A DNA stretch of 64,000 nt from NCBI GenBank assembly GCA_006218065.1, contig VBWE01000015.1, positions 124,001 to 188,000 of the forward strand. The letters are read 5' to 3'. A model generated the notes under the pieces. That model did no database searches, was not told where the DNA came from, and saw only the letters and a list, made by a program, of their open reading frames with translations. The number at the start of each line of letters is the position of its first letter. Within the stretch, counting starts at the first letter, position 1. Made by a program: the position numbers and the translations under genes. Origin of the DNA: Bacteroidota bacterium (GTDB lineage: Bacteria; Bacteroidota; Bacteroidia; Palsa-965). This document shows, piece by piece, positions 44,911 through 52,495 of the stretch.

Positions 44911-45870
44911 CATCACGACAAGCAACGGCAACCCTTTCCGCTTCCGCCATTCCGCATACACCCGGTGTACATGATGCAGCACGGGAGACGATGCAGATTT
45001 TTCATCACCTGCAATACGAAACAGGAGCAGGCGATGCACGCCGTAATCGCCGAGGGAACCGAGCAGTTCCAGTTCGCGACAATTTACTGCGCCCTGCGGT
45101 TCCGGCAATCCGAATACCGGCGAACGGTTTTCCGTAAACGGGAAGTCCCTGAAATCCCGCAAAGGCTTCATGTGATTTTTTCCCTGCGCGTAGGCTAGTG
45201 CGGCTGCGGCGGGAGTCATTTCCCAGTACGCGATTTTCCCGGATTGTTCCACCTGGCGGCAGGCTTCTCCTTCGTGGCGTAATGAAATCACATAGTATCC
45301 CTGCCCGGGAGAACCGTTCAGGTCGGCGGAAAAAAGATTGAAAAGCGTACCGTCGGAAATCGTAAGCAGGGAAACTTTCCGCGGGATGGTGTATGCTATT
45401 TTCACCTGTTCGTACAGGTTGCCCGGAAGGCGCAGGTTGCCGGAATTGTTTCGTTTGAGCAATTGCCGGATGCTGTTGGTAAACCTGAAAAATCCCGGTT
45501 CGAGCCGGTGATGCCCGTGCGTGGATTCCAGCAATGCGATCGTTAACGTTCCGGATGATCCCTGCGCCGGTAACTGTTGAATCAGCAACCTGCGCAGTTG
45601 TAAAACGGCGAGTACTTTTTCGCCGGAGCAGAATTCCATCACGATTTCTTCCGAAAGGTTGTCCAGTCGCTGCGCGCCGGCCCCGGTTGCGCCCAGCATA
45701 AACAGTACGGGTTTGTATCCCAGGAACAGGCAGGAGTCATCCGCAGCGAAACGGCCGTTGTTTTTGCAGCGAATAAAAACATGCAAAGGATCGGAAGGAT
45801 TTTCGCCCAGGCAAACGTATTCCTGCAAAAACGTAATACCGAATAACCATTTCCGGGCCAGTGCCTTCAT
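44905..45870 (-). CDS. Hypothetical protein with possible flavin-reductase-like C-terminal half
   Basis: A 321-residue soluble protein, no signal peptide. I do not recognise the N-terminal half (LHVFIRCKNNGRFAADDSCLFLGYKP). The second half (about 165-305) has the texture of a flavin-reductase-like split barrel: KVSLLTISDGTLFNLFSADLNG, YYVISLRHEGEACRQVEQSGKIAYWEM and a central V-N-C-RELELLGSLGDYGVHRLLLFRI. This match is impressionistic. The gene is isolated and bracketed by two copies of the GCAAAAGGC hairpin repeat. Confidence 0.6.
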   Translation of the reverse strand: MKALARKWLFGITFLQEYVCLGENPSDPLHVFIRCKNNGRFAADDSCLFLGYKPVLFMLGATGAGAQRLDNLSEEIVMEFCSGEKVLAVLQLRRLLIQQLPAQGSSGTLTIALLESTHGHHRLEPGFFRFTNSIRQLLKRNNSGNLRLPGNLYEQVKIAYTIPRKVSLLTISDGTLFNLFSADLNGSPGQGYYVISLRHEGEACRQVEQSGKIAYWEMTPAAAALAYAQGKNHMKPLRDFRDFPFTENRSPVFGLPEPQGAVNCRELELLGSLGDYGVHRLLLFRIAGDEKSASSPVLHHVHRVYAEWRKRKGLPLLVVMR

Positions 45871-45910
45871 GTGTGGTGTAGTTGCTGTTACAAATAAAGT
45901 ATATTAATTC

Positions 45911-46012
45911 AAAAGGCAAAGGGCAAAAGCAAAAGGCAAAAAAATAAAAAGCAAAAATGCATATCACTCATTGCCTTTTGCCCTTTGCTTTTGCTTTTTG
46001 CCCTTTATTGCA
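45911..46012. repeat. Second copy of the GCAAAAGGC hairpin repeat
   Basis: AAAAGGCAAAGGGCAAAAGC (45911-45930) and following bases pair imperfectly with GCCTTTTGCCCTTTGC and flanking bases up to about 46012. It lies upstream of the minus-strand gene whose other end carries the first copy. Confidence 0.6.
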
Positions 46013-46067
46013 CGAATTATCCGAAGAAAAAGGATCTTCCGCAGGAAAAGATACGCTGAGGATTTAC

Positions 46068-46691
46068 TCAGAGAATAATCGACGTATCACCCAGTCCTTC
46101 GCGCACGATCACGAAATCGCCGCCGGTGCAGTCGATCACCGTAGAAGCCTGGAGGTTGCCGAAGCCGCCGTTGATCACGAGGTCGACTTTATCTTTATAC
46201 TTCTCGTAAATCATTTCCGGGTCCGAATAGTATTCCATCAGTTCGTCGTCATCGTCATGCACCGAAGTGGAAGCGATCGGGTGCCCGAGTTCTTTTACAA
46301 TGGCGCGTACAATATCGTTGTCGGGCACGCGTATACCCACGGTTCTCTTTTTTCCCTGGAAAAGTTTCGGGACATCGTTGCTTGCGTCGAGAATAAACGT
46401 GTACGGTCCCGGAAGCGCACGTTTAAGCACCCGGAAAACAGGATTCGGAATCGGCTTGGTGAAATCGGCGAGGTGACTGAGGTCGTGGCAGATGATGGAA
46501 AAATTCGCTTTATCGGGCGAAATGCCCTTAAGCCTGCATAAACGTTCGAGCGCTTTGGGTTGGTTGATGTCGCAGCCCATACCGTAAACCGTATCCGTAG
46601 GATAAATGACAATCCCGCCGCTGCGCAGGCAATCGGCCACCCGCCGTACCGGCTCGTCCTGCGGATTATCGGAATTGATGCGGATCAGCAT
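46068..46691 (-). CDS. L-threonylcarbamoyladenylate synthase-like protein (YrdC/Sua5/YciO family)
   Basis: A 207-residue single-domain protein: GGIVIYPTDTVYGMGCDINQPKALERLCRLKG, ALPGPYTFILDAS, KKRTVGIRVPDNDIVRAIV, SSTSVHDDDDE (the HPIASTS region) and the end STVIDCTGGDFVIVREGLGD. YrdC/Sua5 makes threonylcarbamoyl-AMP for tRNA t6A. Sequence details resemble the YciO branch, whose activity is weaker or different. Which branch acts in t6A synthesis here cannot be said without the rest of the genome. Confidence 0.88.
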   Translation of the reverse strand: MLIRINSDNPQDEPVRRVADCLRSGGIVIYPTDTVYGMGCDINQPKALERLCRLKGISPDKANFSIICHDLSHLADFTKPIPNPVFRVLKRALPGPYTFILDASNDVPKLFQGKKRTVGIRVPDNDIVRAIVKELGHPIASTSVHDDDDELMEYYSDPEMIYEKYKDKVDLVINGGFGNLQASTVIDCTGGDFVIVREGLGDTSIIL

Positions 46692-46759
46692 AGAGATGGT
46701 TTAAAATTCCTCAGCGAATTGGAATAGAAAAGTTCCTTTTTCTTCGGAATAATTCATTA

Positions 46760-46866
46760 ACGATTTTCGATTTCGGATTGCCGATTTTCTATTGCGCACA
46801 AACCAACCGCACCCGGATGCATCGCGAACAAAAATCGAAAATCGGCAATCCGAAATCGAAAATCGT
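46760..46866. repeat. Long hairpin with perfect 30-bp arms
   Basis: Arms 46760-46789 and 46837-46866 are exact inverse complements, built from ATCGAAAATCGG-like words (right arm begins GAAAATCGGCAATCCG). The loop is 47 bp. It occupies the gap between two minus-strand genes and has no T-tract. Confidence 0.75.
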
Positions 46867-46927
46867 AATGCGTTCGCATCGCAACACCGGCTTTCATATT
46901 TCAGTATCTTGATTTTACGAATACGGA

Positions 46928-47581
46928 TCACTGGAATTTTTTCGCGTCTTCGAGGAATTGCTTCAGCCCGTTGTCCGTGAGCGGATGCCTGAGCAGTGCG
47001 GTGATTGCGCTGAGCGGGCAGGTCGCTACGTCGGCGCCGATCTTCGCGCAGTCGATAATGTGCATCGGGTGGCGGATGGAGGCGGCGAGAATCTGCGTGG
47101 TGAATCCGTAGTTGTCGTAAATCAGGCGGATTTCTTCGATCAGCGCAAGCCCGTCAGTCGATACGTCATCGAGGCGACCGATGAACGGGGAAACGTAAGT
47201 GGCTCCCGCTTTGGCTGCCAGCAGGGCCTGGCCCGCAGAAAAAACAAGCGTGCAGTTGGTACGAATGCCTTTCGAGCTGAAATATTTGAGCGCTTTCACG
47301 CCGTCTTTGATCATCGGGACTTTCACCACGATCTGTTTGTGCAGCGCGGCCAGGCGTTCGCCTTCTTTCACGATGCCGTCGAAATCGGTGGAGATGACTT
47401 CGGCGCTCACGTCGCCGGTAACGATATTACAGATATCGACGTAGTGCTTGAGCACGGCGGCTTCGCCGGAAATACCGACTTTCGCCATCAGCGAAGGATT
47501 GGTGGTTACACCGTCAAGCACACCCATATCCTGGGCTTCACGGATCTGTGCAAGGTCGGCAGTGTCGATAAAAAATTTCAT
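46928..47581 (-). CDS. fsa: Fructose-6-phosphate aldolase / small transaldolase
   Basis: A 217-residue class I aldolase. The Schiff-base lysine is K87 in QIVVKVPM; FIDTADLAQIREAQDMGVLDGVTTNPSLMAK and YVSPFIGRLDDVSTDG are characteristic of the TalC/Fsa branch. The enzyme moves dihydroxyacetone units between sugar phosphates; members of this branch act as either fructose-6-phosphate aldolase or transaldolase, not separable by sight. Length is typical. It stands alone, divergent from the membrane-protein cluster. Confidence 0.93.
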   Translation of the reverse strand: MKFFIDTADLAQIREAQDMGVLDGVTTNPSLMAKVGISGEAAVLKHYVDICNIVTGDVSAEVISTDFDGIVKEGERLAALHKQIVVKVPMIKDGVKALKYFSSKGIRTNCTLVFSAGQALLAAKAGATYVSPFIGRLDDVSTDGLALIEEIRLIYDNYGFTTQILAASIRHPMHIIDCAKIGADVATCPLSAITALLRHPLTDNGLKQFLEDAKKFQ

Positions 47582-47695
47582 AGTCTGGTTTTTGTTTGGC
47601 CCGTAAAATTACAAACCGCGGCGTCAAAAGACGTCTAAACTAATTAACAAATTATCCATAGTATTTGTTGGAGTCTCTATAACGAGTATTCGCCG

Positions 47696-47716
47696 GTCGA
47701 CGACTCAGACGTCGAC
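47696..47716. repeat. Short palindrome GTCGACG-N7-CGTCGAC
   Basis: Perfect 7-bp arms (47696-47702 and 47710-47716) in the divergent region between fsa and the membrane-protein cluster. Too far (about 85 bp) from the operator to be clearly linked. Confidence 0.4.
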
Positions 47717-47800
47717 TAGCAGCGTCTTTGGATCAAAAAAATGGTGTTAAAAATTGAAAAACTTGTGAACAGTACTTGACTTTCTCCTTTTGATGGGTTT

Positions 47801-47817
47801 ACTTTGTAGCACAAAGT
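47801..47817. promoter_or_regulatory. Operator 1: ACTTTG-N5-CAAAGT
   Basis: ACTTTG (47801-47806) and CAAAGT (47812-47817) form a perfect dyad with a TAGCA spacer, ending 8 bp before ATG 47826. A second copy with the same dyad and the same 8-bp spacing precedes the gene at 48832. The nearby winged-helix regulator at 48491 is the obvious candidate to bind both. Confidence 0.7.
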
Positions 47818-47825
47818 GCTTTTAA

Positions 47826-48494
47826 ATGACTGAACAAAACGAACACCTGTCGGCACTGACCGAGATCCGCGACCTGATGAACCGCTCGTCGCGATTCCTT
47901 TCACTAAGCGGCATATCCGGTATCTGTGCGGGCGTGCTTGCGCTGGCAGGGGCGGGCGTGGCCTGGTTCTGGATGCGCGACCTGTTTTTCAAATTTCCGC
48001 TTTTCGTGGATGCTGATTATTTGATTCCCGGAAATTTTTTCAGCGCCCCGGCTGTTGATTTCTATACTTTTTTTGTGCTGGACGCCGGTTCGGTTTTGTT
48101 GCTTTCCCTTTTGTGCGGCTGGTTTTTCTCGCGACGCAAAGCGAAGAAGCAAAACATGCCTTTCTGGGACCAGACAGCCTGGCGGGCATTGCTCAACCTG
48201 TTTATCCCGCTGGCTGCGGGCGGCTTATTTTGCCTGGCCCTGATGCTGCACGGGGTGATCGGGCTGATTGCGCCGGCGACTTTGATTTTCTACGGACTGG
48301 CCCTGCTCAATGCGAGTAAATACACGTTGAACGATGTCCGTTATCTCGGCGTTTCACAGATTGCACTCGGACTGGCGGCCTGCATGTTTGTGGGCTACGG
48401 TTTGTTTTTCTGGGCGCTCGGATTTGGTGTGCTGCACATTGTTTACGGTGCCGTGATGTGGTGGAAATACGAACGGGGAGCGGGAGGAGAATGA
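47826..48494 (+). CDS. Multi-span membrane protein of the operator-controlled cluster
   Basis: A 222-residue protein with a short cytoplasmic head (TEQNEHLSALTEIRDLMNRSSRF) and about five hydrophobic spans (for example ISGICAGVLALAGAGVAWFW, VLDAGSVLLLSLLCGWFF, LFIPLAAGGLFCLAL and IALGLAACMFVGYGLFFWALG). No family recognised with certainty. Its stop overlaps the start of the winged-helix regulator (ATGA), so the two are translationally coupled; in such pairs the membrane protein and regulator commonly form one functional unit. Confidence 0.82.
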   Translation: MTEQNEHLSALTEIRDLMNRSSRFLSLSGISGICAGVLALAGAGVAWFWMRDLFFKFPLFVDADYLIPGNFFSAPAVDFYTFFVLDAGSVLLLSLLCGWFFSRRKAKKQNMPFWDQTAWRALLNLFIPLAAGGLFCLALMLHGVIGLIAPATLIFYGLALLNASKYTLNDVRYLGVSQIALGLAACMFVGYGLFFWALGFGVLHIVYGAVMWWKYERGAGGE

Positions 48495-48790
48495 ACGAAT
48501 ACTTACTTAAACTCAATAAAGCTTTTGAAAACCGTGCGCGGTTAGGCATTATGTCTATCCTGATGGTGAACGACAGCGTGGAATTCACGCACATGAAAGA
48601 GCTGCTCCAGGTAACCGACGGAAACCTGGCCAGCCATATTACGGCCCTGGAAAAAGCCGGCTACGTGGAAGTCACCAAACAGTTCATCGGCAAAAAACCG
48701 AATACGACGTATTCCGTAACACGCAGCGGCCGAAAGGCTTTCACAGAACATCTCGATGCGCTGGAAAAGCTGCTGAAAAGTCAAAAGTGA
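48491..48790 (+). CDS. Winged-helix transcriptional regulator
   Basis: A 99-residue dimeric-type regulator: LNKAFENRARLGIMSILMVNDSVEFTHMKELLQVTDGNLASHITALEKAGYVEV is the helix-turn-helix, KQFIGKKPNTTYSVTRSGRKAF the wing, and a final helix (HLDALEKLLKS) the likely dimer contact. It belongs to the MarR/ArsR-like single-domain wHTH group common in Bacteroidota. ATG 48491 follows GGAGGAG closely, an unusually good ribosome site for this phylum, and overlaps the previous stop. It probably binds the palindromes at 47801 and 48807. Confidence 0.88.
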   Translation: MNEYLLKLNKAFENRARLGIMSILMVNDSVEFTHMKELLQVTDGNLASHITALEKAGYVEVTKQFIGKKPNTTYSVTRSGRKAFTEHLDALEKLLKSQK

Positions 48791-48806
48791 TTTTTTTTGC
48801 CCTTAT

Positions 48807-48823
48807 ACTTTGAAATACAAAGT
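48807..48823. promoter_or_regulatory. Operator 2: ACTTTG-N5-CAAAGT
   Basis: ACTTTG (48807-48812) and CAAAGT (48818-48823) with an AAATA spacer, 8 bp before ATG 48832. Flanks also match operator 1: both continue GCTTT-x-AAATGAC into the start codon region. Confidence 0.7.
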
Positions 48824-48831
48824 GCTTTGAA

Positions 48832-49392
48832 ATGACCATAATAGCGACATTTTTACTCCTGCTGCTCATCGTCGGGCGATGTTCCTGGGAATTAATTTTC
48901 CTTGAATCGCCGGGCTTTGAGCGCAGTACGCAGCAGGTAAACAGCGGATCGCCGCTGGTGCGCGGACTCGCATTGCTTTCGGGACTCGTTTCACTGGTGC
49001 TTTTGCTGGAAGCGGCGCCGGTGAAGGTCCGGGTGGGTGCGGTGATTTTGCTCGCAGTAACGCAAACCGCGTATTGGTTTTCGAGCCTCGGGAAAGCGAA
49101 CTGGGGCAGGGGACTGAATTTTCTTTTCCGCCTGCTGATTTCCGCCGGCATCGTTTTTCATTTTCTGCTCGCCTGGAAAATGCGCGCCGATCTGAAAAAC
49201 GATACGGTACTCGTGGCCGGGATCGTGGTACTCGTGCCGGTAATCTCGGGCATGCTCCTGCTCATCGAACTGCTTTTTAATGCGGCGCTTTCACACGGAC
49301 GGAAATTCAGCTGGAAATTTTTGGCGGAAGCGGGAACTGTTGCCGCGGTGACTTTCCTGCTTTTTCAACTTCAGATTATTCATCACGCATGA
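48832..49392 (+). CDS. Membrane protein under the second operator
   Basis: A 186-residue protein with about five hydrophobic spans (IIATFLLLLLIVGRCSWELIF, LALLSGLVSLVLLLEA, VILLAVTQTAYWF, LLISAGIVFHFLLAW, VVLVPVISGMLLLIELLF). No recognised family. Start and operator spacing match the gene at 47826, indicating joint control. It begins the second, longer run of membrane genes. Confidence 0.8.
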   Translation: MTIIATFLLLLLIVGRCSWELIFLESPGFERSTQQVNSGSPLVRGLALLSGLVSLVLLLEAAPVKVRVGAVILLAVTQTAYWFSSLGKANWGRGLNFLFRLLISAGIVFHFLLAWKMRADLKNDTVLVAGIVVLVPVISGMLLLIELLFNAALSHGRKFSWKFLAEAGTVAAVTFLLFQLQIIHHA

Positions 49393-49682
49393 AAACGTTT
49401 AACCCCGGTTTTATGGTCCCGTGCGGGAATGCAGCCTGCCCTATCGATTGCGATGGTTGTGGTGCAACAGGCAGCGCTGCTTCCCCGGGACCAGGACCGG
49501 GAAAGTTTATGACGATCGCTTCAGAAAAAGAGCGATTTCAAAATATGCCACGGAGGCACGGAGAACACAGAGAACCACAGAGACTCTGTGTTCCTCCGTG
49601 TTCTCCGTGCCTCCGTGTTTTTTTTCTGGAGTATTCCCAATCGAATCATCCAAATCCCTTTTCCCATGATAACGAACTTTGA
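49389..49682 (+). CDS. Doubtful small Cys-rich protein, possibly disrupted by a repeat
   Basis: An ATGA overlap with the preceding stop suggests a coupled gene starting MKTFNPGFMVPCGNAACPIDCDGCGATG. The first ~45 codons look plausible with four cysteines; after that the frame passes through the CGGAGGCACGGAG hairpin repeat and loses protein character. It may be the remnant of a gene truncated by repeat insertion, or not a gene. Confidence 0.25.
   Translation: MKTFNPGFMVPCGNAACPIDCDGCGATGSAASPGPGPGKFMTIASEKERFQNMPRRHGEHREPQRLCVPPCSPCLRVFFLEYSQSNHPNPFSHDNEL
49549..49617. repeat. Hairpin repeat built of CGGAGGCACGGAG words
   Basis: Arms 49549-49582 and 49584-49617 are inverse copies over 34 positions with 3 mismatches and a 1-base loop. 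Each arm contains the word CACGGAG repeatedly. A T-run follows on plus, so it might also terminate transcription. Confidence 0.75.
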
Positions 49683-50184
49683 AACGAACGAAGCGCTTGC
49701 AGAAAAAAAACTACTCCGCCGCATCCGCCGCTGGCTGGCTGCGTTTATGATCCTGCTCATCATCAGCGGCATTACAGCATCGCCCGTACTCGCCGAATTG
49801 AGTTTCGCGATGCAGCATAAAAACTGGTTCCCGGAATTTATGCAGGAATGGCTGGTGAATATTTACACAGCCCTGCAGGATATCGATCAGGAACATCCGT
49901 ACGTGTTTTACGCTTTCGACTGGCTGGCTTTCGCGCACGTGATCATCGCGCTGTTTTTCATCGGCGTGTATAAAAATCCCGTGCAGAACGCCTGGGTGCT
50001 GCGTACCGGCATGATCGCCTGCATCGCCATTATCCCGCTCGCGTTTATCGCCGGCGGCATCCGCGAAATTCCCTGGTTCTGGCGATTGATCGATTGTTCC
50101 TTCGGCGTGTTCGGCATTATCCCGCTGCTGCTGGTGGAACGATTGACCGGGAAATTAAAAATCATAAAAACCGCAAACGCATGA
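49666..50184 (+). CDS. Membrane protein with four spans
   Basis: A 172-residue protein: a cytoplasmic head ending LLRRIRRW, span 1 (AAFMILLIISGITASPVLA), a ~50-residue loop, span 2 (LAFAHVIIALFFIGVY), span 3 (MIACIAIIPLAFIAGGI) and span 4 (LIDCSFGVFGIIPLLLV). No family name can be given. It ends with an ATGA overlap to the next gene. Confidence 0.8.
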   Translation: MITNFETNEALAEKKLLRRIRRWLAAFMILLIISGITASPVLAELSFAMQHKNWFPEFMQEWLVNIYTALQDIDQEHPYVFYAFDWLAFAHVIIALFFIGVYKNPVQNAWVLRTGMIACIAIIPLAFIAGGIREIPWFWRLIDCSFGVFGIIPLLLVERLTGKLKIIKTANA

Positions 50185-50576
50185 TACCCTTGTTTCTCGA
50201 GCCCGGAGGCAATTCCTCCGGTGACGATTACATTATTCTCATTCTCCTGGCGCAATTATTTGTCGGCTTTTTCCAGCTCGTCATCGCACTCGCATTTACC
50301 ATCGACCGGCTTGTGCGGAAAAAGCCGATGCCCGGTTTGCGAATTTACTGGATCGCCGTAGCCGTTTATTTCTCCGTGCTCATCGCCATGCAGGCCTTGT
50401 CGCTGGCGCTGTTCGATACATACATGCCGGAAGAAATACTCGGCGCCTGGTTTTTCAGCGCCTGGCTTATCGCCCTGTACATGCCGTTTTTCGGCCTCGT
50501 CGATAAATACTATGCGCAAAAATCCAACCAGCAACTTCCAATAGTTCAACATCAAACATTGAACGTGAAACATTGA
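50181..50576 (+). CDS. Membrane protein with three to four spans
   Basis: A 131-residue protein: IPLFLEPGGNSSGDDYIILILLAQLFVGFFQLVIALAFTIDRL then YWIAVAVYFSVLIAMQALSLALF and WFFSAWLIALYMPFFGL. ATG 50181 overlaps the preceding stop (ATGA). Its last codons (VQHQTLNVKH) come from a short repeated stretch with the words ACATTGAA, perhaps a replaced C-terminus. Family unknown. Confidence 0.75.
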   Translation: MIPLFLEPGGNSSGDDYIILILLAQLFVGFFQLVIALAFTIDRLVRKKPMPGLRIYWIAVAVYFSVLIAMQALSLALFDTYMPEEILGAWFFSAWLIALYMPFFGLVDKYYAQKSNQQLPIVQHQTLNVKH

Positions 50577-50609
50577 ATTTTTAAAAACCACAACCAAAAA
50601 AGAACAAAC

Positions 50610-52481
50610 ATGAAACGCAACGACTGGGTTTTCCTGATCTCCGTAGCCGTGTACAGCCTGCTGTTTTACAAGCAGCAGCCCGGCCTGAATGTGCTGCTTT
50701 TTAATATCGTTTTAACGGCCGGCGCTTTGCTGATGAATCCCGGCCTGGTAAAAAAGCGAAACTGGCTGCTCGCTGCCGCCGGAAGTTTATTCACCGCAGG
50801 CTGCGTATTTTTTTACGGCAACACGCTTTCGGTGATCGCCAATATCGTTTCGCTGTTTATGCTCAGCGCGATGAGCATGTACCCGCAAACGTCGGTCATC
50901 ATCGGTATTTTTCTTTCGTTCTGTTCGCAGGGAGCGTCGTATGTTTTTATGATCATCGACTCTATCGAACGCCGCCGCCGTACCGTGGCATCCGGTGAAA
51001 CCCGGCCCTCGCGCGGCCGCCGGTTCCTGCTTTCGGTCATCGTGCTGCTCGTGGTCGTCATTTTCTTTCTGATGTACCGTTCGTCGAACGTGCTTTTCTA
51101 CGAGTTCACGAAAAACATCAACCTCGATTTTATTTCCATCGGCTGGTGCGCGTTTACCCTGCTCGGCGCTTTGTTCGTTTACGGGTTCTATTATAATCGC
51201 GGGCCTGCGCTGGTTGCCGAATGGGAATCGTCGCTCGGTGAAAAACTGCAGCCGCCCGTTCCCGAAAAACCGGGCTTCTTCGACAAACTGATGAGCCTGG
51301 CCAACGAACGTTATTCCGGCATCCTCCTGCTCGTGCTGCTCAACCTGCTCCTGCTTTTTGTGAACGGCGTGGATATCGCATTCATGGCTGGCGATCAGCA
51401 TCTTCCCGAAGGGGTAACGTTTACCGAATACCTGCACCAGGGCGTGGGCATGCTTATCACGTCTATCATCAGCGCCATGATTATCATTATTTATTATTTC
51501 CGCGGGCGCATGAATTTCGACGGGAAAACCGGGCTGCTCCGTTTGCTCGCGATCGCGTGGATCGTGCAGAATGCATTCATGCTTTTTTCCACCGCCTGCC
51601 GCAACGGTGCGTACATCGAAGAATTCGGCCTGACTTATAAACGGATCGGCGTGTTCGTATACCTGCTGCTCACGCTCATCGGCCTGGCCGTAGTCGCGAT
51701 AAAAGTCGGGAGCAAAAAAACGAACGCGTATATGTTCCGCGTCAACGGCTGGCTTTTTTATGCGGTACTGGCCATCAGTCCTTCCGTGAACTGGGACCGG
51801 ATCATTACGCAATACAACCTGACGCGGGCCAGTCACCCGGATACTTCGTACATCACGGATCTTTCGTACGCCAATTACGAAGAACTGCTCCTCGTCAGCC
51901 GCATGGGTTTGCTCGAATCGTACATCAACAGCGCGGGCGACAGTTGGGGCAGGGGATACCGCGTCAGTTACGGGCGAAATTTTTCACGCGAGCTGTATTA
52001 TTTCATGTACCGGCAGAAATACGCCAGGTGGCAATCGCTGAGTCTGAACAAGCAGATGGTGTATGCCAGGCTGCTGGAACAAAAAACGCCTGCGGGAAAA
52101 GATACCTCGCTCGATCTCTCGTACCGCGATGTGGAGCAACTGCCGTATTTTAACCTCTTCGCAAATACGGAATACATTCACGCCGCGGGAAATAAAATCA
52201 CTTCGCTCGGCGAAATTCAGAAATACAGCAAACTGAAATCGCTTTTCCTCGCGGACAACCGGCTTGAATCTGTCGCAGATATCGCCAGGCTTCCGGAACT
52301 CTCCACGCTCGACCTGCGCGGCAACCCGGTTAAGGATTACAAGCCGCTTTACGGGATGAAGAGTCTCCGGGAAGTTTACGTTTCCATCCGCAACCTGGAC
52401 GATCTCGATGCGCTGGAGAAAAATCTTCCGGGCGCCAGAATCATGAACAGTCCCGATTACAGCAACGCATCTTTTTTCTGA
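50610..52481 (+). CDS. DUF4173/DUF4153-type membrane protein with C-terminal leucine-rich repeats
   Basis: A 623-residue protein. Residues 1-400 contain about ten hydrophobic spans; RYSGILLLVLLNLLLLFVNGVDIAF, FTEYLHQGVGMLITSIISAMII and NGWLFYAVLAISPSVNWDRII match my memory of the DUF4173 pattern. Residues ~500-610 are leucine-rich repeats: LDLSYRDVEQLPYF, NKITSLGEIQKYSKLKSLFL, NRLESVADIARLPELSTLDLRGNPV, forming a curved binding surface. The fusion suggests a membrane protein with an extracytoplasmic recognition arm. It is the largest gene of the cluster. Confidence 0.82.
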   Translation: MKRNDWVFLISVAVYSLLFYKQQPGLNVLLFNIVLTAGALLMNPGLVKKRNWLLAAAGSLFTAGCVFFYGNTLSVIANIVSLFMLSAMSMYPQTSVIIGIFLSFCSQGASYVFMIIDSIERRRRTVASGETRPSRGRRFLLSVIVLLVVVIFFLMYRSSNVLFYEFTKNINLDFISIGWCAFTLLGALFVYGFYYNRGPALVAEWESSLGEKLQPPVPEKPGFFDKLMSLANERYSGILLLVLLNLLLLFVNGVDIAFMAGDQHLPEGVTFTEYLHQGVGMLITSIISAMIIIIYYFRGRMNFDGKTGLLRLLAIAWIVQNAFMLFSTACRNGAYIEEFGLTYKRIGVFVYLLLTLIGLAVVAIKVGSKKTNAYMFRVNGWLFYAVLAISPSVNWDRIITQYNLTRASHPDTSYITDLSYANYEELLLVSRMGLLESYINSAGDSWGRGYRVSYGRNFSRELYYFMYRQKYARWQSLSLNKQMVYARLLEQKTPAGKDTSLDLSYRDVEQLPYFNLFANTEYIHAAGNKITSLGEIQKYSKLKSLFLADNRLESVADIARLPELSTLDLRGNPVKDYKPLYGMKSLREVYVSIRNLDDLDALEKNLPGARIMNSPDYSNASFF

Positions 52482-52495
52482 ACACGTACGAACAA

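Noticed and set aside
49389-49550. A stronger case for a small Cys-rich protein
   Set aside because: Only the ATGA overlap supports it; after ~45 codons the frame enters a repeat, so it is listed only at low confidence.
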